Below, piece after piece: positions 43,501 through 55,867 of a stretch of 64,000 nucleotides of DNA. The stretch covers positions 61,735,247 to 61,799,246 of the forward strand of contig CM075765.1 in assembly GCA_037974665.1 (NCBI GenBank), in the 5' to 3' direction. Under the pieces are notes generated by a model, which saw only the letters and a program-made list of their open reading frames with translations, was not told the origin of the DNA and did not search any database. The translations under genes were made by a program, and so were the position numbers. The DNA is from Ehretia macrophylla (lineage: Eukaryota; Streptophyta; Magnoliopsida; Boraginales; Ehretiaceae). Numbering within the stretch: position 1 is the first letter of the stretch; every line of letters starts with the position of its first letter.

Positions 43501-44272
43501 CCTGGGCTCCGGGAGGGGGGGATGTAAGAAAAATTACCAACTTAACCCTTAGCCCAAATATTATATTTTGTTATTTACTAAGATATAATTGGAGGAAATG
43601 TATGGTTAGGTTCCATTTGTATACTTGGTGGAATCTGGCATATTTTAAGCAAACCCTTTGCATGGACTTGACGCGCATTTGTATGGTCTAGAGAGGCTTA
43701 CTTATCTTATAGTTTAGGGGCTTTAGCCGTGTTTGGTTTCATTGCTTGCTGTTTTGTCTGGTTCAATAATACCGCTTGTCCTAGTGACTTTTATGGACCC
43801 ACTGGACTAGAAGCTTCTCAAGCTCAAGTATTTACATTTCTAGTTAGAAACCAACACCTTGGGGCTAACGTGGGATCCACTCAAGGACCTACTGGCATAG
43901 GTAAATATCTAATGTGTTCCCCGACTGGAGAAGTCATTTTTGGAGGAGAAACTATGCATTTTTGGGATCTGCATGCTCCTTGGTTAGAACCTCTAAAGGG
44001 TCCAAATGGGTTGAACATGAGTAGGTTGAAAAAAGATATACAACCTTGGCAAGAACGGCGTTCCACAGAATGTATGACTCATGCTCCTTTAGGTTCTTTA
44101 AATTATGTGGGTGGCGTAGCTACCGAGATCAATGCAGTTAATTATGTCTCTCCTAGAAGTTGCTTGGCTACCTCTCATTTTGTTCTAGGATTCTTCTTCT
44201 TCGTAGGTCACGTTTGAAAAAAGAATTGATCGTGATTTTGAACATGTTCTTTCCATGACCCCTCTTAATTGA
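43501..44272 (+). pseudogene. psbC: Plastid-derived psbC (CP43), 3' part
   Basis: Resumes with the TSD cctgg and [10 protein letters not shown]. About 50 bases are missing near 43571-43575, between the codons for a YLL stretch and those for DIIGG. A TGA follows in FAWT, then VCGFIACC-like sequence is open from 43729 to FVGH at about 44213. There about 40 bases are gone, before FEK and the normal end SMTPLN and TGA at 44270-44272. Missense changes are frequent (R to H, C and Q). Together with 35487-36052 it is one decayed copy. Confidence 0.94.
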
Positions 44273-44497
44273 AATGAAACAGGAGATCCAATGCTTAAAG
44301 TATGAATCACTTTGATTCCATCATACATATTTGGATCTGGTCATACTTAAAAAGTATTCCTTTTTTAACTCATTTCTTTATATCTAATCTATTTTTTCTG
44401 GCTTGGCTAGGTGGGAGAGCCGAGCCATTCCCCTTTCTTTATGATATTAGTCCGGGCAAAACCAATAAAGAAATATATCTATTTAATGAGCAAAAAA

Positions 44498-44590
44498 AGG
44501 AAAGAGAGGGATTCGAACCCTCGATAGTTCTTTGTTCAAAACTATACCGGTTTTCAAGACTGGGGCTATCAACCACTCAGCCATCTCTCT
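44498..44590 (-). tRNA. trnS-UGA: Plastid-derived trnS copy
   Basis: 93 bases, class II with a long variable arm (TATAGTTTTGAAC...), anticodon TGA in GTCTTGAAAACC. Terminal bases are altered (AGAGAGATGG at the 5' end). It lies between psbC and psbZ as in plastids. Confidence 0.92.
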
Positions 44591-44936
44591 GAAAGACAAT
44601 TTGTATTTTATTCCTCCGAATAGAACATGACCATAGGAGTGGATACCACCACTAAAGATTGCAGGTGTGAATCTACCGGTCCATCTCTATCTATCCCTAT
44701 ATAGATAGATATATGATCCAACATGCCTATTTGTGAAATGAAAAGAAAAAAAATTTTGATTTCCCTCGACCCTAAAGAAAGTGGTAAAGGGGGTAGTAAT
44801 AAGTCATATAGAATCAATGGATTCATGGTAAAGTAAAATCTCTCAATGATGTATTTTATTACAAATTTTTGATAGAGGGATCAAATGGTATATTTCATTT
44901 GTTGGTAGCGTGGAGGATTAAAAGCATGTCACGCCC
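44591..44936. other. Plastid-derived trnS-psbZ spacer
   Basis: AT-rich non-coding spacer up to the psbZ start. It ends in GGATTAAAAGCA; its last five bases (44932-44936) are the left TSD of element D. Confidence 0.8.
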
Positions 44937-45347
44937 CAACTCGACCCCACCTACGATCAGTCAGGACGCAACGGAATTTCGGCAGTATAACGACAGTAAA
45001 TAGAATACCGAGGTTCTAAACAAACCTCATTAATAACATTAAACATCCAATTCCATAACCATTCAATCAACAACTCCTCAACAGCATAGCAACACACAAC
45101 ATAATTGTAATATACAATAATCAGTACTCGTTATCTGCCTCCGTTCCAACATACCATACAATACCTCAACCTTATCATACATTTAAAAAATAAGTTGAGA
45201 CCCATCTAACAACTTAACCATAGACAAAAGAAAACCACTAATTTAATATCATTTGGATCATCATCTTTTCAACATCTATTACAATAAGAACCATAAAGCA
45301 TATAAAAGTCTATTAAGCTAATATACATGACATTAAACAACATAGAA

Positions 45348-45440
45348 TCATGGATAAGACTCAGGGACATATAACTCATCCACGAAAGGCACATTTTCCT
45401 TCTCAGGAGGTACATACCCGTAATCCGGCTTTGCAACACC
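45348..45440 (-). other. Tail after acceptor-like site, LTR D
   Basis: On the minus strand GCTTACAG|G starts an open tail of 30 residues in the same phase as in A, C and X: GVAKPDYGYVPPEKENVP, then FVDELYVPESYP and TGA. It is net acidic. The other LTR of D has the same frame with few changes. Confidence 0.4.
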
Positions 45441-45463
45441 TGTAAGCATGCAATAATAGAGAG

Positions 45464-45485
45464 TGAGCTTATATAAATAAGCCCA
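45464..45485 (-). other. Hairpin HP2 in LTR D
   Basis: On the minus strand TGGGCTTAT/ATAAGCTCA, nine pairs with one G-T, around TTAT. The same hairpin is at 56405-56426. It lies 21 bases before the AG|G site. Confidence 0.78.
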
Positions 45486-45712
45486 GGGAGGATCCGGTAG
45501 ATCTCGACAGTATTCACTATCCTCCTTGGATTTAGTCCTTTAAGCAAGTAAATATACAACAACAATAATAACATTATCATCATATAACTATATAACCATT
45601 CAATAATGGATATTCTATTTGGTGTAGCTCCAAACGCCATCACGATCTCAACCGTTCTTCTTATAACTCCCCATTACTCACGCACCCGAGGTACCTCACT
45701 AGCCCCTCCGTC

Positions 45713-45730
45713 CATGACACCTCCGTCATG
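45713..45730 (-). other. Hairpin in HP1 position, LTR D
   Basis: CATGAC/GTCATG, six perfect pairs around ACCTCC on the plus strand. The loop is not self-complementary and the GGGTCGTAG box is absent, so equivalence with HP1 rests on its place 227 bases before HP2. Confidence 0.5.
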
Positions 45731-47216
45731 CGAGCTGGGATAGCCTATGGCAGTCATGCCGTTATCAACCCGACAGCCCAACACTGCCCGAGAGGTGGCA
45801 CACACATACCAAGACTCCATAATCATCATCAATCATCAATCAATCATCAATCAATCATCAATTATACATCATTGATAGCATCAATAATCATTTAAACAAC
45901 AATAACTTAGTTAGATGACAAAGTAGGCCACCTAACCGGACATGCATTATAAACACAATTAAACCCTAAATTACTCATCAACAACTCACCATTCAACACT
46001 CAAACACCACCCAATCATCTAAAGGCATCGTTCAAGAAATTAAAGAATGACAACCTAAACTTCAGAAATTCATAACTTACATTCTACTAACCCAAACATT
46101 GCCAAATCAGTTTCTATCACTCACCCATTCAACCTACTACATTAGCCCTCTCGAAAATCCACCACAACACCTCCAAATCATGCCCGATAACCCTAAAACC
46201 CTAGGATGTCTTGGCTGGATTTTCCGGATTTTCCCACGAGCAATGTAATCGAAAATTCGGCATTACAACAGCGCTAACAAGTAATTATCAAGTATTTAGA
46301 AATCGACGGCAATCGATTTCGAGCAACGCAACTCAATTAAATCAACTTTGAATAGTTTAATCTAAATTAAATACCCGGAAAATAAAAATTATGCTATATC
46401 CGACAGAAACTCATAGTATTAGCATAAAACGATCCCTAGCATGCAAGGAGCAATAATCTATCATCAGATTACAATTCTAACGGTTCAATCTTCATTTATA
46501 CGCAAAAACACAAAAATGGCATTTTGAGATATAGAATTTTTCTCTCACCTTTGATGCGATAAAAGCCTAGGGATGCGTGAAGTGCGTGCCCAACAAGCAG
46601 AATCCAAGTCAGTGCGAAGTTTTACGGACAAAAACCAAGCTTTTCTTTGAAAAATTGATTGAAAAAGCTTGAAATTCTCTTTCTTTTTTTTCCTCCTCTT
46701 CCTCTAGGCCTAGTGTATGAAATTGGATGTGTTTTTGTGTTATGTGAGTGTGTGTAACTAGTGTGAGCATAAATAGTTAATATATAAAATAGTTTAAGTT
46801 ATAAAAACTAATTAATTTTTGTGTTTTGTTGACTTTAAACTCATTTTATTGCTCACCAAGTCTCAAAATATTTATGCAACCCCCAAGATATCTCAAGTGG
46901 ATTATTTTTAGGTGACAAGAAGTTTTACATTCAAAGAATTCCACCCGAGTCGGCTTAAAACTAGGTTTTTCACAAAAAGTGGTGTAAAAACCCTAATAAA
47001 TTCCTAAGCCGATTTGAAATCCGTTTTTATCAAACACAGGTCTATTAAAGTCTATGGACTAGGTCTAGAAGGGTTAAAAAGACCAGTTTCAAAATTTTAG
47101 CGGACGTGCGTCCAAAATACTATTCAATAAAAGACGACGATAAAATTTCTGATCCTGTTTTTGATGAAAATTTCATGAATGCACATTTAGCACGTATTAG
47201 GAGTATTGACATCAAA

Positions 47217-47990
47217 TTATAACTTTCTAGGTCCTATAGCACATAAACAGGTCATATGCACGCAAAATGAGATATAGCACGTAAAACGAGATAAGCAAAA
47301 AAGTGGGGTTTCACATTCTCCCCCCCTTATAAAAATTTCGTCCTCGAAATTCTTACTTGATGTACGGAATAGATCTGGGTATTGCTGCTGCATCTGATCT
47401 CGTCTCTCCCACGTAGCTTCCTCAATGCCGTGATGCTTCCACAACACCTTAACCATCGGAATCCTCTTCGACCTCAACTCTCGGTCCATCTGATCTAGAA
47501 TACGAATCGGACGCTCGTCATAAGTCAAATTCTCTCGAAGCTGTAACGGCTCTGGCTCAAGAATATGAGAAGGATCCGGATTATATTTCCGCAAATTAGA
47601 CACGTGGAATACATCGTGGACATTAGAGAAGTTCTCCGGTAAAGCCAACCGATATGCCAACTTACCAACCCTGCCAGTAATCTCAAACGGCCCAACAAAT
47701 CTCGGACTCAGCTTTCCACCTTTACCATAACGAGCAAACCCCTTTCGAGGAGACAATCTCAAGAAAACCCGATCTCCGACTGCAAACTCTAAGTCTTGAC
47801 GACACTTATCAGCATAACTCTTGAACCTACTCTGTGCCATAAGCATTCTCTGCCTGATCAACTGAACATTCTCAATCTTTTCTAGAAGTTTTGGCATGAT
47901 AGTCGGATCAATAGTCTTCATCTCCCCTACCTCGTCCCAATATAAAGGCGAACGGCACTTATGACCGTAAAGCGCTGCGAAAGGTGCCAT
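47217..47990 (-). pseudogene. pol: D pol C-terminus: integrase end and chromodomain
   Basis: A 257-residue open piece after a frame break. It starts within the integrase C-terminal part (MAPFAALYGHKCRSP). RFVGPFEITGRVG is near residue 95. A chromodomain occupies about residues 165-210, with VKVLWKHHG and EATWE. The natural end is blurred because the frame runs through the polypurine tract (47316-47334) into the LTR. The chromodomain is expected to guide integration. Confidence 0.85.
47316..47334 (-). other. Polypurine tract of D
   Basis: On the minus strand ATAAGGGGGGGAGAA is directly before the LTR start. Confidence 0.87.
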
Positions 47991-48842
47991 CCCAATAGTA
48001 GCTTGATAACTATTGTTATAGGCAAACTCGACAAGTGGTAGATGTTTCTCTCAGTTCTTCCCAAAGTCCAGAACACAAGCCCTAAGCATATCTTCCAGAA
48101 TCTGAATAGTCCACTCAGACTAACCGTCAGTCTGTGGATGATACGCTGTACTGAAGTTCAACTGAGTACCCAAGGTCTCCTGAAGTTTCTCCCACAAGCG
48201 AGAAGTAAATCGAGGATCTCGATCAGAGACAATACTAGATGGAATCCCGTGAAGTCTAACAATCTGATCCAAATAGAGACCCGTCAATTTTGTAACCTCA
48301 TCTCCCATCCTCATCGCAATAAAATGAGCCGTCTTCGTCAAACGATCCATGACAACCCAAACTGCATCATTACCCCTCGGTGTTCTAGGCAAACCAGTGA
48401 CAAAGTCCATCATAATATGCTCCCATTTCCACTCTGGTATAGCCAACGGCTTAAGCAAACCTGTAGGTCGTTGATGTTCGGCTTTCACCCTCTGACAAGT
48501 CAAACATCTAGATACAAACTGAGCAACCTCTCTCTTCATGTTGTTCCACCAGTAATGTTGCTTCAAATCCCGATACATCTTAGTTCCACTGGGATGAATA
48601 GTATACTTAGAATTATGAGCTTCCTCCAGAATACCTCACCTCAAACTCGGCTCATCGGGAACACTTACCCTGTTCCGAAACTGAAGAATACCGTCCTCAT
48701 GTACTTTGAAGTCAGACTGATCATCAGTGATCTGATCCTTGATTTTCTGAAGTTTAACATCAAGTTGCTGAGCTTCCCTGATCTGAGACAATAATAAAGG
48801 TTGAATACGGAGATGTGAACACATCATCCCAACCTGAGTCAA
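47991..48842 (-). pseudogene. pol: D pol: integrase, broken
   Basis: Open pieces at 48636-48842 and 48120-48578. The HHCC zinc region ends [12 protein letters not shown]. The first catalytic Asp is in MMDFVTGLPR and the second in SDRDPRF. A TAG replaces the Gln codon before the SE motif that holds the catalytic Glu, near 48120. Another break lies near 48580-48636. The enzyme would insert the element DNA, but this copy cannot make it whole. Confidence 0.88.
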
Positions 48843-49858
48843 CTCTGGTCTCCAATAACTAAACTCCTCAAGAACCTCCTACTTCTTGACAGCCAAACAA
48901 GAAATACTAGCCTTCTGGCTGAGAGCATCTGCTACAACATTTGCCTTTCCAGGCAGATAATTGATAGAACAATTATAATCTCCAAGAAGCTCCATCCATT
49001 TCCTCTACCGCATATTCAACTCCTTCTGTGAGAATAAGTACTTAAGACTCTTATGATCAGTGAAAATCTCAAACTTACTGCCCCACAGATAATGACGCCA
49101 CTTCTTGAGTGCAAAGACAATTGCTGCCAACTCAAGATCATGAGTCGGATAGTTTTCTTCATAAGGCTTCAACTTTCGAGAAGCATAGGCAATAACTCGG
49201 TCATCCTGCATAAGAACACATCCCAAGCCCTCCTTGGAGGCATCACTGTAAATGACCATATTATCGGTCCCCTCTGGTAGAGCAAGTACTGGAGCAGTAG
49301 TCAACCTCTTTTTCAACTCCTGAAACCCACTCTCACACTTCTCATCCCAATTAAACACAGTCCGTTTCTGAGTCAACTTAGATAGTGGCCCCACAATCTT
49401 TGAAAAGTCCTTGGCAAACCTACGGTAATAACCTGCCAAGCCAAGAAAACTACGGACATCAGAAACATTCTCTGGCCGCTTCCAAGACATCACCGATTCA
49501 ATCTTAGTGGGATCTACAGAAATACAGCTCTGTGTAATAACATGGCCAAGAAAAGAAATCCGTTGCAGCCAAAATTCACATTTGCTGAACTTGGCAAACA
49601 ACTGATGCTCCTGCAGCTTCTCTAATACAAGCCGTAGATGTTGCTCGTGCTCCGATTCAAATTTAGAATAGACCAAGATATCATCAATAAAATAACCACG
49701 AATTGGTCCAAGTACGGCTGAAAGACTCGATGCATCAAATCCATGAATACTGCCGGTGCATTGGTCAATCCAAAGGGCATAACAACAAACTCATAATGCC
49801 CGTACCGAGTCCTGAAGGCAGACTTCGGAACATCCTCCGTGCGAATCCGAAGCTGATA
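48843..49858 (-). pseudogene. pol: D pol: reverse transcriptase C-part and RNase H, broken
   Basis: A 223-residue open piece (49005-49676) carries the end of the reverse transcriptase and RNase H ([22 protein letters not shown]). Just upstream the FIDD catalytic box is hit by loss of one T in the run near 49690, shifting the frame. A TAG after LNMR near 49004 ends the piece. The left part of the reverse transcriptase is on the other side of a solo C LTR. Confidence 0.88.
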
Positions 49859-49863
49859 ATACT

Positions 49864-52800
49864 TGTAACGCCCCGATCCCTCACGGGACCGGAGGCTCTA
49901 ATAACCATGCTATTCTCAACCCAATCCCAAACTCGGTCTCAGACCACCTAAAATGTAATGTCCCGACTCAACCCCACGCTAAAGGGTAAGTCTGGACCCG
50001 ACAAACGGACATAGTCTCCCTTGTACCGTGGACATTCTGAAAGCCTGTAAGCAACCAATAAAGCCACAAAACAACCTAGAACTCCAATTCTAATTAAAGA
50101 CTCAAACTTTAAGGCCATCCGAGCCTTAAAACATTCAAACAATTAGAATCATGCAAGCATCCATCCAACTTCATTTCTTTACTAAACCGCTTATCATGCC
50201 ACTCCATGATAGCTTTTAAGCATTCTTAGAAATTGAAAACAACTAGTCATTCACTCCCAAGCATGCAGAGAAGCTAAGAGCAGAAATATAAGTTATTACA
50301 TGCCATAGTTCGTATCTCCTACTACAATCAACTAGCATTCAGCTTACAATCACTCAAACATATACATAAGCACTTAGGTTACAAAATAGAAAATAAGGTA
50401 GAGCAAACAAGATCTCCACATAATAGCAAGAGCCATAACTCCACCTCACGCAATTAGACACTGCAACTAAGGCAACTCCTCCTCCAAATGCACCTCCTGA
50501 AACTTGTTAGCGAGGTATGAGCAACCACTGTTGCCCAGTGAGGGATAAAGTCTCCCGGGGCGTGCAATGCAACAAGTAATACAGTTAAACATTAATAGCA
50601 ATTAAAACCATTCAAGAATGACAACAGATTAAGTAACCACACATTAAAAAGGATACATTACACTTAACCCCAACACTCCAATCTTCACTTAATCTTCATT
50701 CACGATCCACGAACCACGATCACTGTGCCGGCACAATCCCCATCACTCCAGTGGGTGTACTCCGGATGTACCTCGATAATCCTATGACCCAACATCCCCT
50801 GGCAATCTCCGGACCAGGCGAATGAGGGACTAGGGCACGGAGTTTGAATATCCACTGGCAAGCCCTCTGCCGCCCAGCCGATATTCAACACATCCGCCCC
50901 TGACACTATGGTTGCGCAACCACTATGCAATGCACTTAACAATGGCAAGACAATATCAACAATATAAGCAATAACACATAGGAGGACCAACAAAGTAGGT
51001 TGACCTCGAAGCAGTTAGAATAGAAGTAATTTATACAAGCAATTAAGTAGTTTTACAAAGGGGCATATTCAAGATACACATAGAACTATACCAAAAGCTC
51101 CAAAACAACTAGAAACCACATTTAAACACACAAGGAGTCATGCCATGGTTTTAGAAGCGTGAAACAACTGAATTTGCACTTAAACCCCTTTGTTATTCAA
51201 GCTATTTTCCTTCCAAACTCATGTTAGAGATTCAAATTCAAGGGGAAGCTATACCAATATTCTAATTAGCCCTTTAGGTACCCTTACAACCCTCAAACGC
51301 GTTCAATTACCCGCAATTACCCCAAAAGCCCCAATTTCCCTCTTATAGCTTTGAACTACACATATCTTAACCGGGCTTCAAACAAGGGTTAACAAAGCCT
51401 CTATAACACCTAGGTAGCCTAACAATACCAAATGTGAAGCTCAATTCTCCCCGGATTAGCATTAACCCGAAACCCCTTTTAAAAAGTCGGCTATGTCGCA
51501 TTTTAGCTAAGTTCCGAGCAATTAAACTACATGGGGTCATTAGACTATCTTCATTAATATCTATAGCACCTAACTATAGTATTGAATCAAACCCGAAAGC
51601 ACATTTTATCAAAACCTTAAAATTTACACTATTCATTGTCTTCTTTAACTTGTAATTTCAAAATCTAGCCATAAACTATGCCAATAGCTTGCAAAAGAAT
51701 GTTCACTAATCATTTTAGAAGGTTTTGGAAGCATTCATAAGCATTTATATCACAATATACAACAATTACAAAATTTAACACAAACCCTAGCATTCAAAGA
51801 AATGCATATAAATGTTTCTCCCTCACCTCTACTAGTTTCCATGACGCAAGTTTGGCTCAATGGATCCACCTACGATGTAATAGAAGACATATTTATAACA
51901 AGAAACCTCATAGAGGTGATTCACAGCCAAATATAACAACGAGAAGAATAGCTAAGTAGGCAATACTAGCTCAATTATAGCAACTTATGCAATCAAAATT
52001 ATTCTAACTTCCACCTATCACTACACAACCTTAGCATGCTACTATTATAACTTTGAGGCAGCCCAAAGGTCACCATTACAAGCGTAGAGATTACACACCA
52101 CACAGGAGCACACATTTGCACCTAAACCAACCATTTCAACTCAAAAACACCAACAATTTAGCTTATTCCACCCAAACCACCATGACCCTCCAACTACCAA
52201 CATTTTTCCCTGTCTAATAAAAGGCTTATAAACCATATAATAGAATAAAATAAGCAATCTAATGGGTGCACAAAAACTGCCCAATGAAACAGTCCCTAAA
52301 CGCCCAAAAATAGAAAAATTCAGCAAGCTACATTCTCCATTTATTTTGCTCCATTTTGCAATCTAAAATTATTTTATTATGCTAGATAGGTTCATTAACA
52401 TATATGAGCATTATATAAAATCTAAGAATCAAGATTAGACACAACTTAGGCATATAAATCATTGAACAACTCAAAATAGCCAATTTCAACAAAATATGTT
52501 CTATATAAGAAATTAATCGGTAAAGTCTTCTCTAACACCTATTTAGCAAGATACAAATGCAATCCTAGCATTTTATAACATAAAAATAAACTTTGGAAGA
52601 TTTGAAAAAAAATTCCCTCACCTTTGTTTCGCAAAATAAAGGGAAAAACGATTGGTAGAAAGATGCCAGATGTCTACATGAGTCTGAAAATGCTTGGTTT
52701 GCATCTTGGTTCCGCTTCTAACTCAAGATATAAGCAAATAGTGAAAAATCTACTATTCCTAAGGTTTGGACTGGTCACGGGCTGAAGCAAGAAGAAGATG

Positions 52801-53393
52801 AGCAATTTTGGGATTTTTTTGGTGTTTTATAAGCTTTAATGAAAGTCAAAGGTCAAGTCTTCGGTCAAACCCGTGTAAACCAAAACAGCCCTATGCAACC
52901 TTACGAAAACGGCCATAACTTCTTCTAGAAAACTCCAATTCACGAACGGTTTGAAGCCTTAGAAACTAGACTCATAGAGCTTTCCAACCATATATAATTT
53001 GCTACCTAAATCTTTCCCAATTGGTTCAGATTTAATTCCAAAGTTGACCCAAAATTTGACTAATTAACCTTGTATTTTTATTTCTAATCCCAAGTTTGCC
53101 TTTCATTAAACATTTTAAAATTTTCCACCTTGTCCTAGTTGGTCAATGTAGATGAAAAGTCAACTAGTTTAGTCAAAGAATATGAAAGTCAACAAGATGT
53201 AATTTAAATGAACTTTAAATGCAATTTTAAATTTTAAAACACTAAATAAGTCATGTAAATGCACATATTATTTTTCAAATAATGATTAAAATAAATGAAT
53301 GCACATGTAATGAATGCTCGGGTTCTCACATCTACCATTTAAGATAGCACATAATAAATGCAATTAAATACGTGCCCATTTTGGGGTATCACA
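49864..53393 (-). mobile_element. Solo LTR of family C inside the D reverse transcriptase
   Basis: 3530 bp. On the minus strand it starts TGTGATACCCC and ends GGGGCGTTACA. TSD atact (49859-49863) and atacc (53394-53398), one C-to-T difference; without the insert the D frame reads [11 protein letters not shown] across the site. HP2 is at 50518-50537. Longer than the 21035 copy by about 170 bases, and diverged from it. Confidence 0.9.
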
Positions 53394-53830
53394 ATACCCC
53401 TGCCTCAAATCAAATTTAGAATAGACTTTGGCTCCCTGAAGTTGATCAAACAACTCATCAATCAGTGGCAAAGGATATTTATTCTTGATGGTCACCTGAT
53501 TCAAACCACGGTAATCAATACACAATCTCAAAGTACCATCCTTCTACTTCACAAATAAAACAGGAGCTCCCCAACGTGAAGAACTCTGCTGGATAAATCC
53601 CTTCTTCAATAACTCCTGTAACTAAGTTTTTAACTCCTTCAACTCAGCTGGTGCCATCCGGTACGCCGATTTAGAAATAGGTTGAGTACCGGGAACAAGA
53701 TTAATCACAAACTCTATATCCCTCTCTGGCGGCAACCCTGGCAACTCCTCAGGAAATACATTAGGATATTCCCGAATAATAGGGACTTCCTCTAGCTATA
53801 GCTTATCAGATGGCTTGTTGATCAAATAAG
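53394..53830 (-). pseudogene. pol: D pol: start of reverse transcriptase, broken
   Basis: Conceptual reading gives the reverse transcriptase fingers: a GAPVLFV-like stretch near 53550, CIDYRGLN-type sequence near 53510, and [10 protein letters not shown] ending at the C LTR. In-frame stops occur near 53624 and near 53800 (Gln-to-stop type). Confidence 0.8.
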
Positions 53831-55573
53831 CTAGATAACCTGAAGACCCCTACTCACCAACTTAATGGCTTTAGTTGCTAAGATAACAAAACTCGTCTTA
53901 GCACCCCGGTTACCCGCTACCTCTACTACTGGCTGATCTGGCAAACAAAACTGTACTACCTTGGTTCTACAGTTCAACTGGGTATCATACTTAGAAAGCC
54001 AATCCATACCCAGAATAACATCATACGCCCGGATAGGAAATAAGATAAGGTCCGAAGGAAAATTATGCCCTTTAACTTGAATTATACAATCCTTACATAC
54101 TAAGCCAGTAACATACTTATCAGTTAAAGAGGTACTAATCTCAACCACATAAGGCAATCTTTCAGGTTGCAAATTAACACGTTGCACACAAGCAGGAGTA
54201 ATGAAAGAATGCGTAGCACCAGAATCAATCAGCACTTTAACAAGTTGATCAAGTATAAGGAAGTTACCTTCCACTACTGCAGTCTCCTCAGGCATCTCAT
54301 CCATATCAACTGCATAAGCCCGAGCCTGAACCCGCTGCTGCTGTGGTACACTGCCCGTAGGCCTACCCTGGTAACCCTGAGTCGCTGCCCGACCCTCAAT
54401 CCTCGAATATCTAGGGCAATCCTTCGCCCTATGCTCGATGCTACCACAACCCAAACATGTCCCTGCCTTTACCCTGTAGTCGGACTCCACATGCCCTGGG
54501 CGCTTGCAGTAATTACACTGCGATGATGTGGCACTAACACTGCCCCTAGAAGAACCAGAAGCTGCCGAAGCAGCTGATACAGCCTGCTGCTGAGGTCTCA
54601 CCATACTAGGCCTGTATTGACCCTGAGACTGGGCTAGCCTATACTGAGTCTGAACCTGATATGGCCCCTGCTGAAACTGAGGCCGATAGTAACTCTGCTG
54701 ACCCTGTGGCCTATAAGAACCCTGCTGGGCTGGTGGCTTATAGACAACCTGCTGTACTGGAGGCCTATATATAACCTGCTGGCCCTGTGGCTGATACGGC
54801 CTCTTACTAGGCTGACTGGAGACAATCTGATCCCCTTTCCTCTTCTCTAACCTAGAAGCTGCATCAAAAGCCTCAGTGAAGATATCATAGCGATTCAGAG
54901 CCATTGCATCCTGAATCTCGGGCCTCAATCCCAACATAAATCTACGGGTCTTCCTCTCCTCCACAGCTACAAACTCCGGTGCATACCGGGACAACCTAGT
55001 GAATGTAGCCTCATACTGAGCCACAGAAGAATCCCCTTGAACCAAAGACAGGAACTCAGCCTCTCTCCTCTCCCATGCAACCCTCGGGACATACTTATCC
55101 CTAAAAGCAGTCAGAAAGGCATCCCAAACATACGGAACACCCCGGGTCTCCCAACTGGCTCTCACAGTGCGCCACCATTCCTCTGCCTCATCATCAAGCA
55201 AATAGACAGCACAAGTCACCTTCCTCTCATCAGTGTACCCGAGAGGATAAAAAATTTTCTCTAACTTACTAATCCATGACTCGGCCTTCCTATCATCAGG
55301 CTCTCCCTGAAATCTAGGAGGATAGTACCCCAGAAACTCCTTCATAGTACCTCGATCGTGATTACCACCCTGTACATTCTGGATCTGAACCTGTAATGCC
55401 TGAGTCTGAGCCGCCTGTCCCGCTAACAACTGCGCCTGTCCCGCCCTCAAATCTGCACTCCGCTCCATTCCTGCCCCAATGCTGCCATCACCCCTATCAC
55501 TGCCCTGTGCCACATTACCAGGAACCTCATCTACAATCTCGGGCCTACCACGAGTCCTCGGTCTACCGGCCAT
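53831..55573 (-). pseudogene. gag: D gag and protease
   Basis: One long frame. The likely start is MAGRPRTRGR at 55573, since the 18 upstream residues run into the leader. The gag domain (AESWISKLEKIF, DEAEEWWRTVR, FRDKYVP) is at 54900-55360. A P/Q/Y-rich linker with short repeats follows at about 54640-54810. Two zinc knuckles follow: CNYCKRPGH...Y (Tyr for the last Cys) and CLGCGSIEHRAKDC. The protease has an intact LIDSGATHSF near 54210-54240, and ILGMDWL follows. The frame breaks after KLVSRG near 53840. Better preserved than its pol. Confidence 0.9.
54640..54810 (-). repeat. Short repeats in D gag linker
   Basis: Codons for a 9-10 residue P-Q-Q-Y unit (YRPPVQQVV, YKPPAQQGS, YRPQGQQSY, YRPQFQQGP) recur at about 30-base spacing. 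Low-complexity linker between capsid and zinc knuckles. Confidence 0.85.
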
Positions 55574-55845
55574 CGTACTAATCAAAGAGTTAGCACAGGT
55601 TATAGCACGTAAACAGGTTATATACAACTTTTAACACGTAAACAACAAACTCATATAAAGCACATAGATCACATAAGCTTCAATCACATAAGCAGATTGA
55701 TCACATAATCACATAATCACTTAAATCACATAATCACTTAATCATTTAGTCATATCAATACATAATTCACTTTTCTTTCTTTTCATACATATTTCATGCT
55801 AAGACCATTACCCACATTCCGAGAATACCTCGACTAACAACTGAA
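55574..55845 (-). other. D 5' leader
   Basis: Non-coding leader between primer site and gag start, with short ATCACATA-type repeats near 55690-55740. Confidence 0.7.
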
Positions 55846-55861
55846 CCTGGCTCTGATACCA
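55846..55861 (-). other. Primer binding site of D (tRNA-iMet)
   Basis: TGGTATCAGAGCCAGG on the minus strand, six bases after the LTR. Confidence 0.92.
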
Positions 55862-55867
55862 CTTAAA

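Larger units (their letters stand above)
44937..47315 (-). repeat. 3' LTR of D
   Basis: On the minus strand it starts TGTGAAACCCCAC and ends GGGGCGTGACA. HP2 is at 45464-45485, the tail at 45348-45440 and a hairpin in the HP1 position at 45713-45730. An ATCATCA-type short repeat at 45823-45870 has one more 11-base unit than in the other LTR. Confidence 0.93.

Noticed and set aside
45269-45643. 124-residue ORF repeated at 56210-56584
   Set aside because: LTR D sequence in a frame other than the tail frame; duplicated because LTRs are duplicated. No family recognised.
45823-45890. ATCA-rich run as a CRISPR-like array
   Set aside because: Units are 7-11 bases with no spacers; it is a microsatellite in an LTR of a plant genome.
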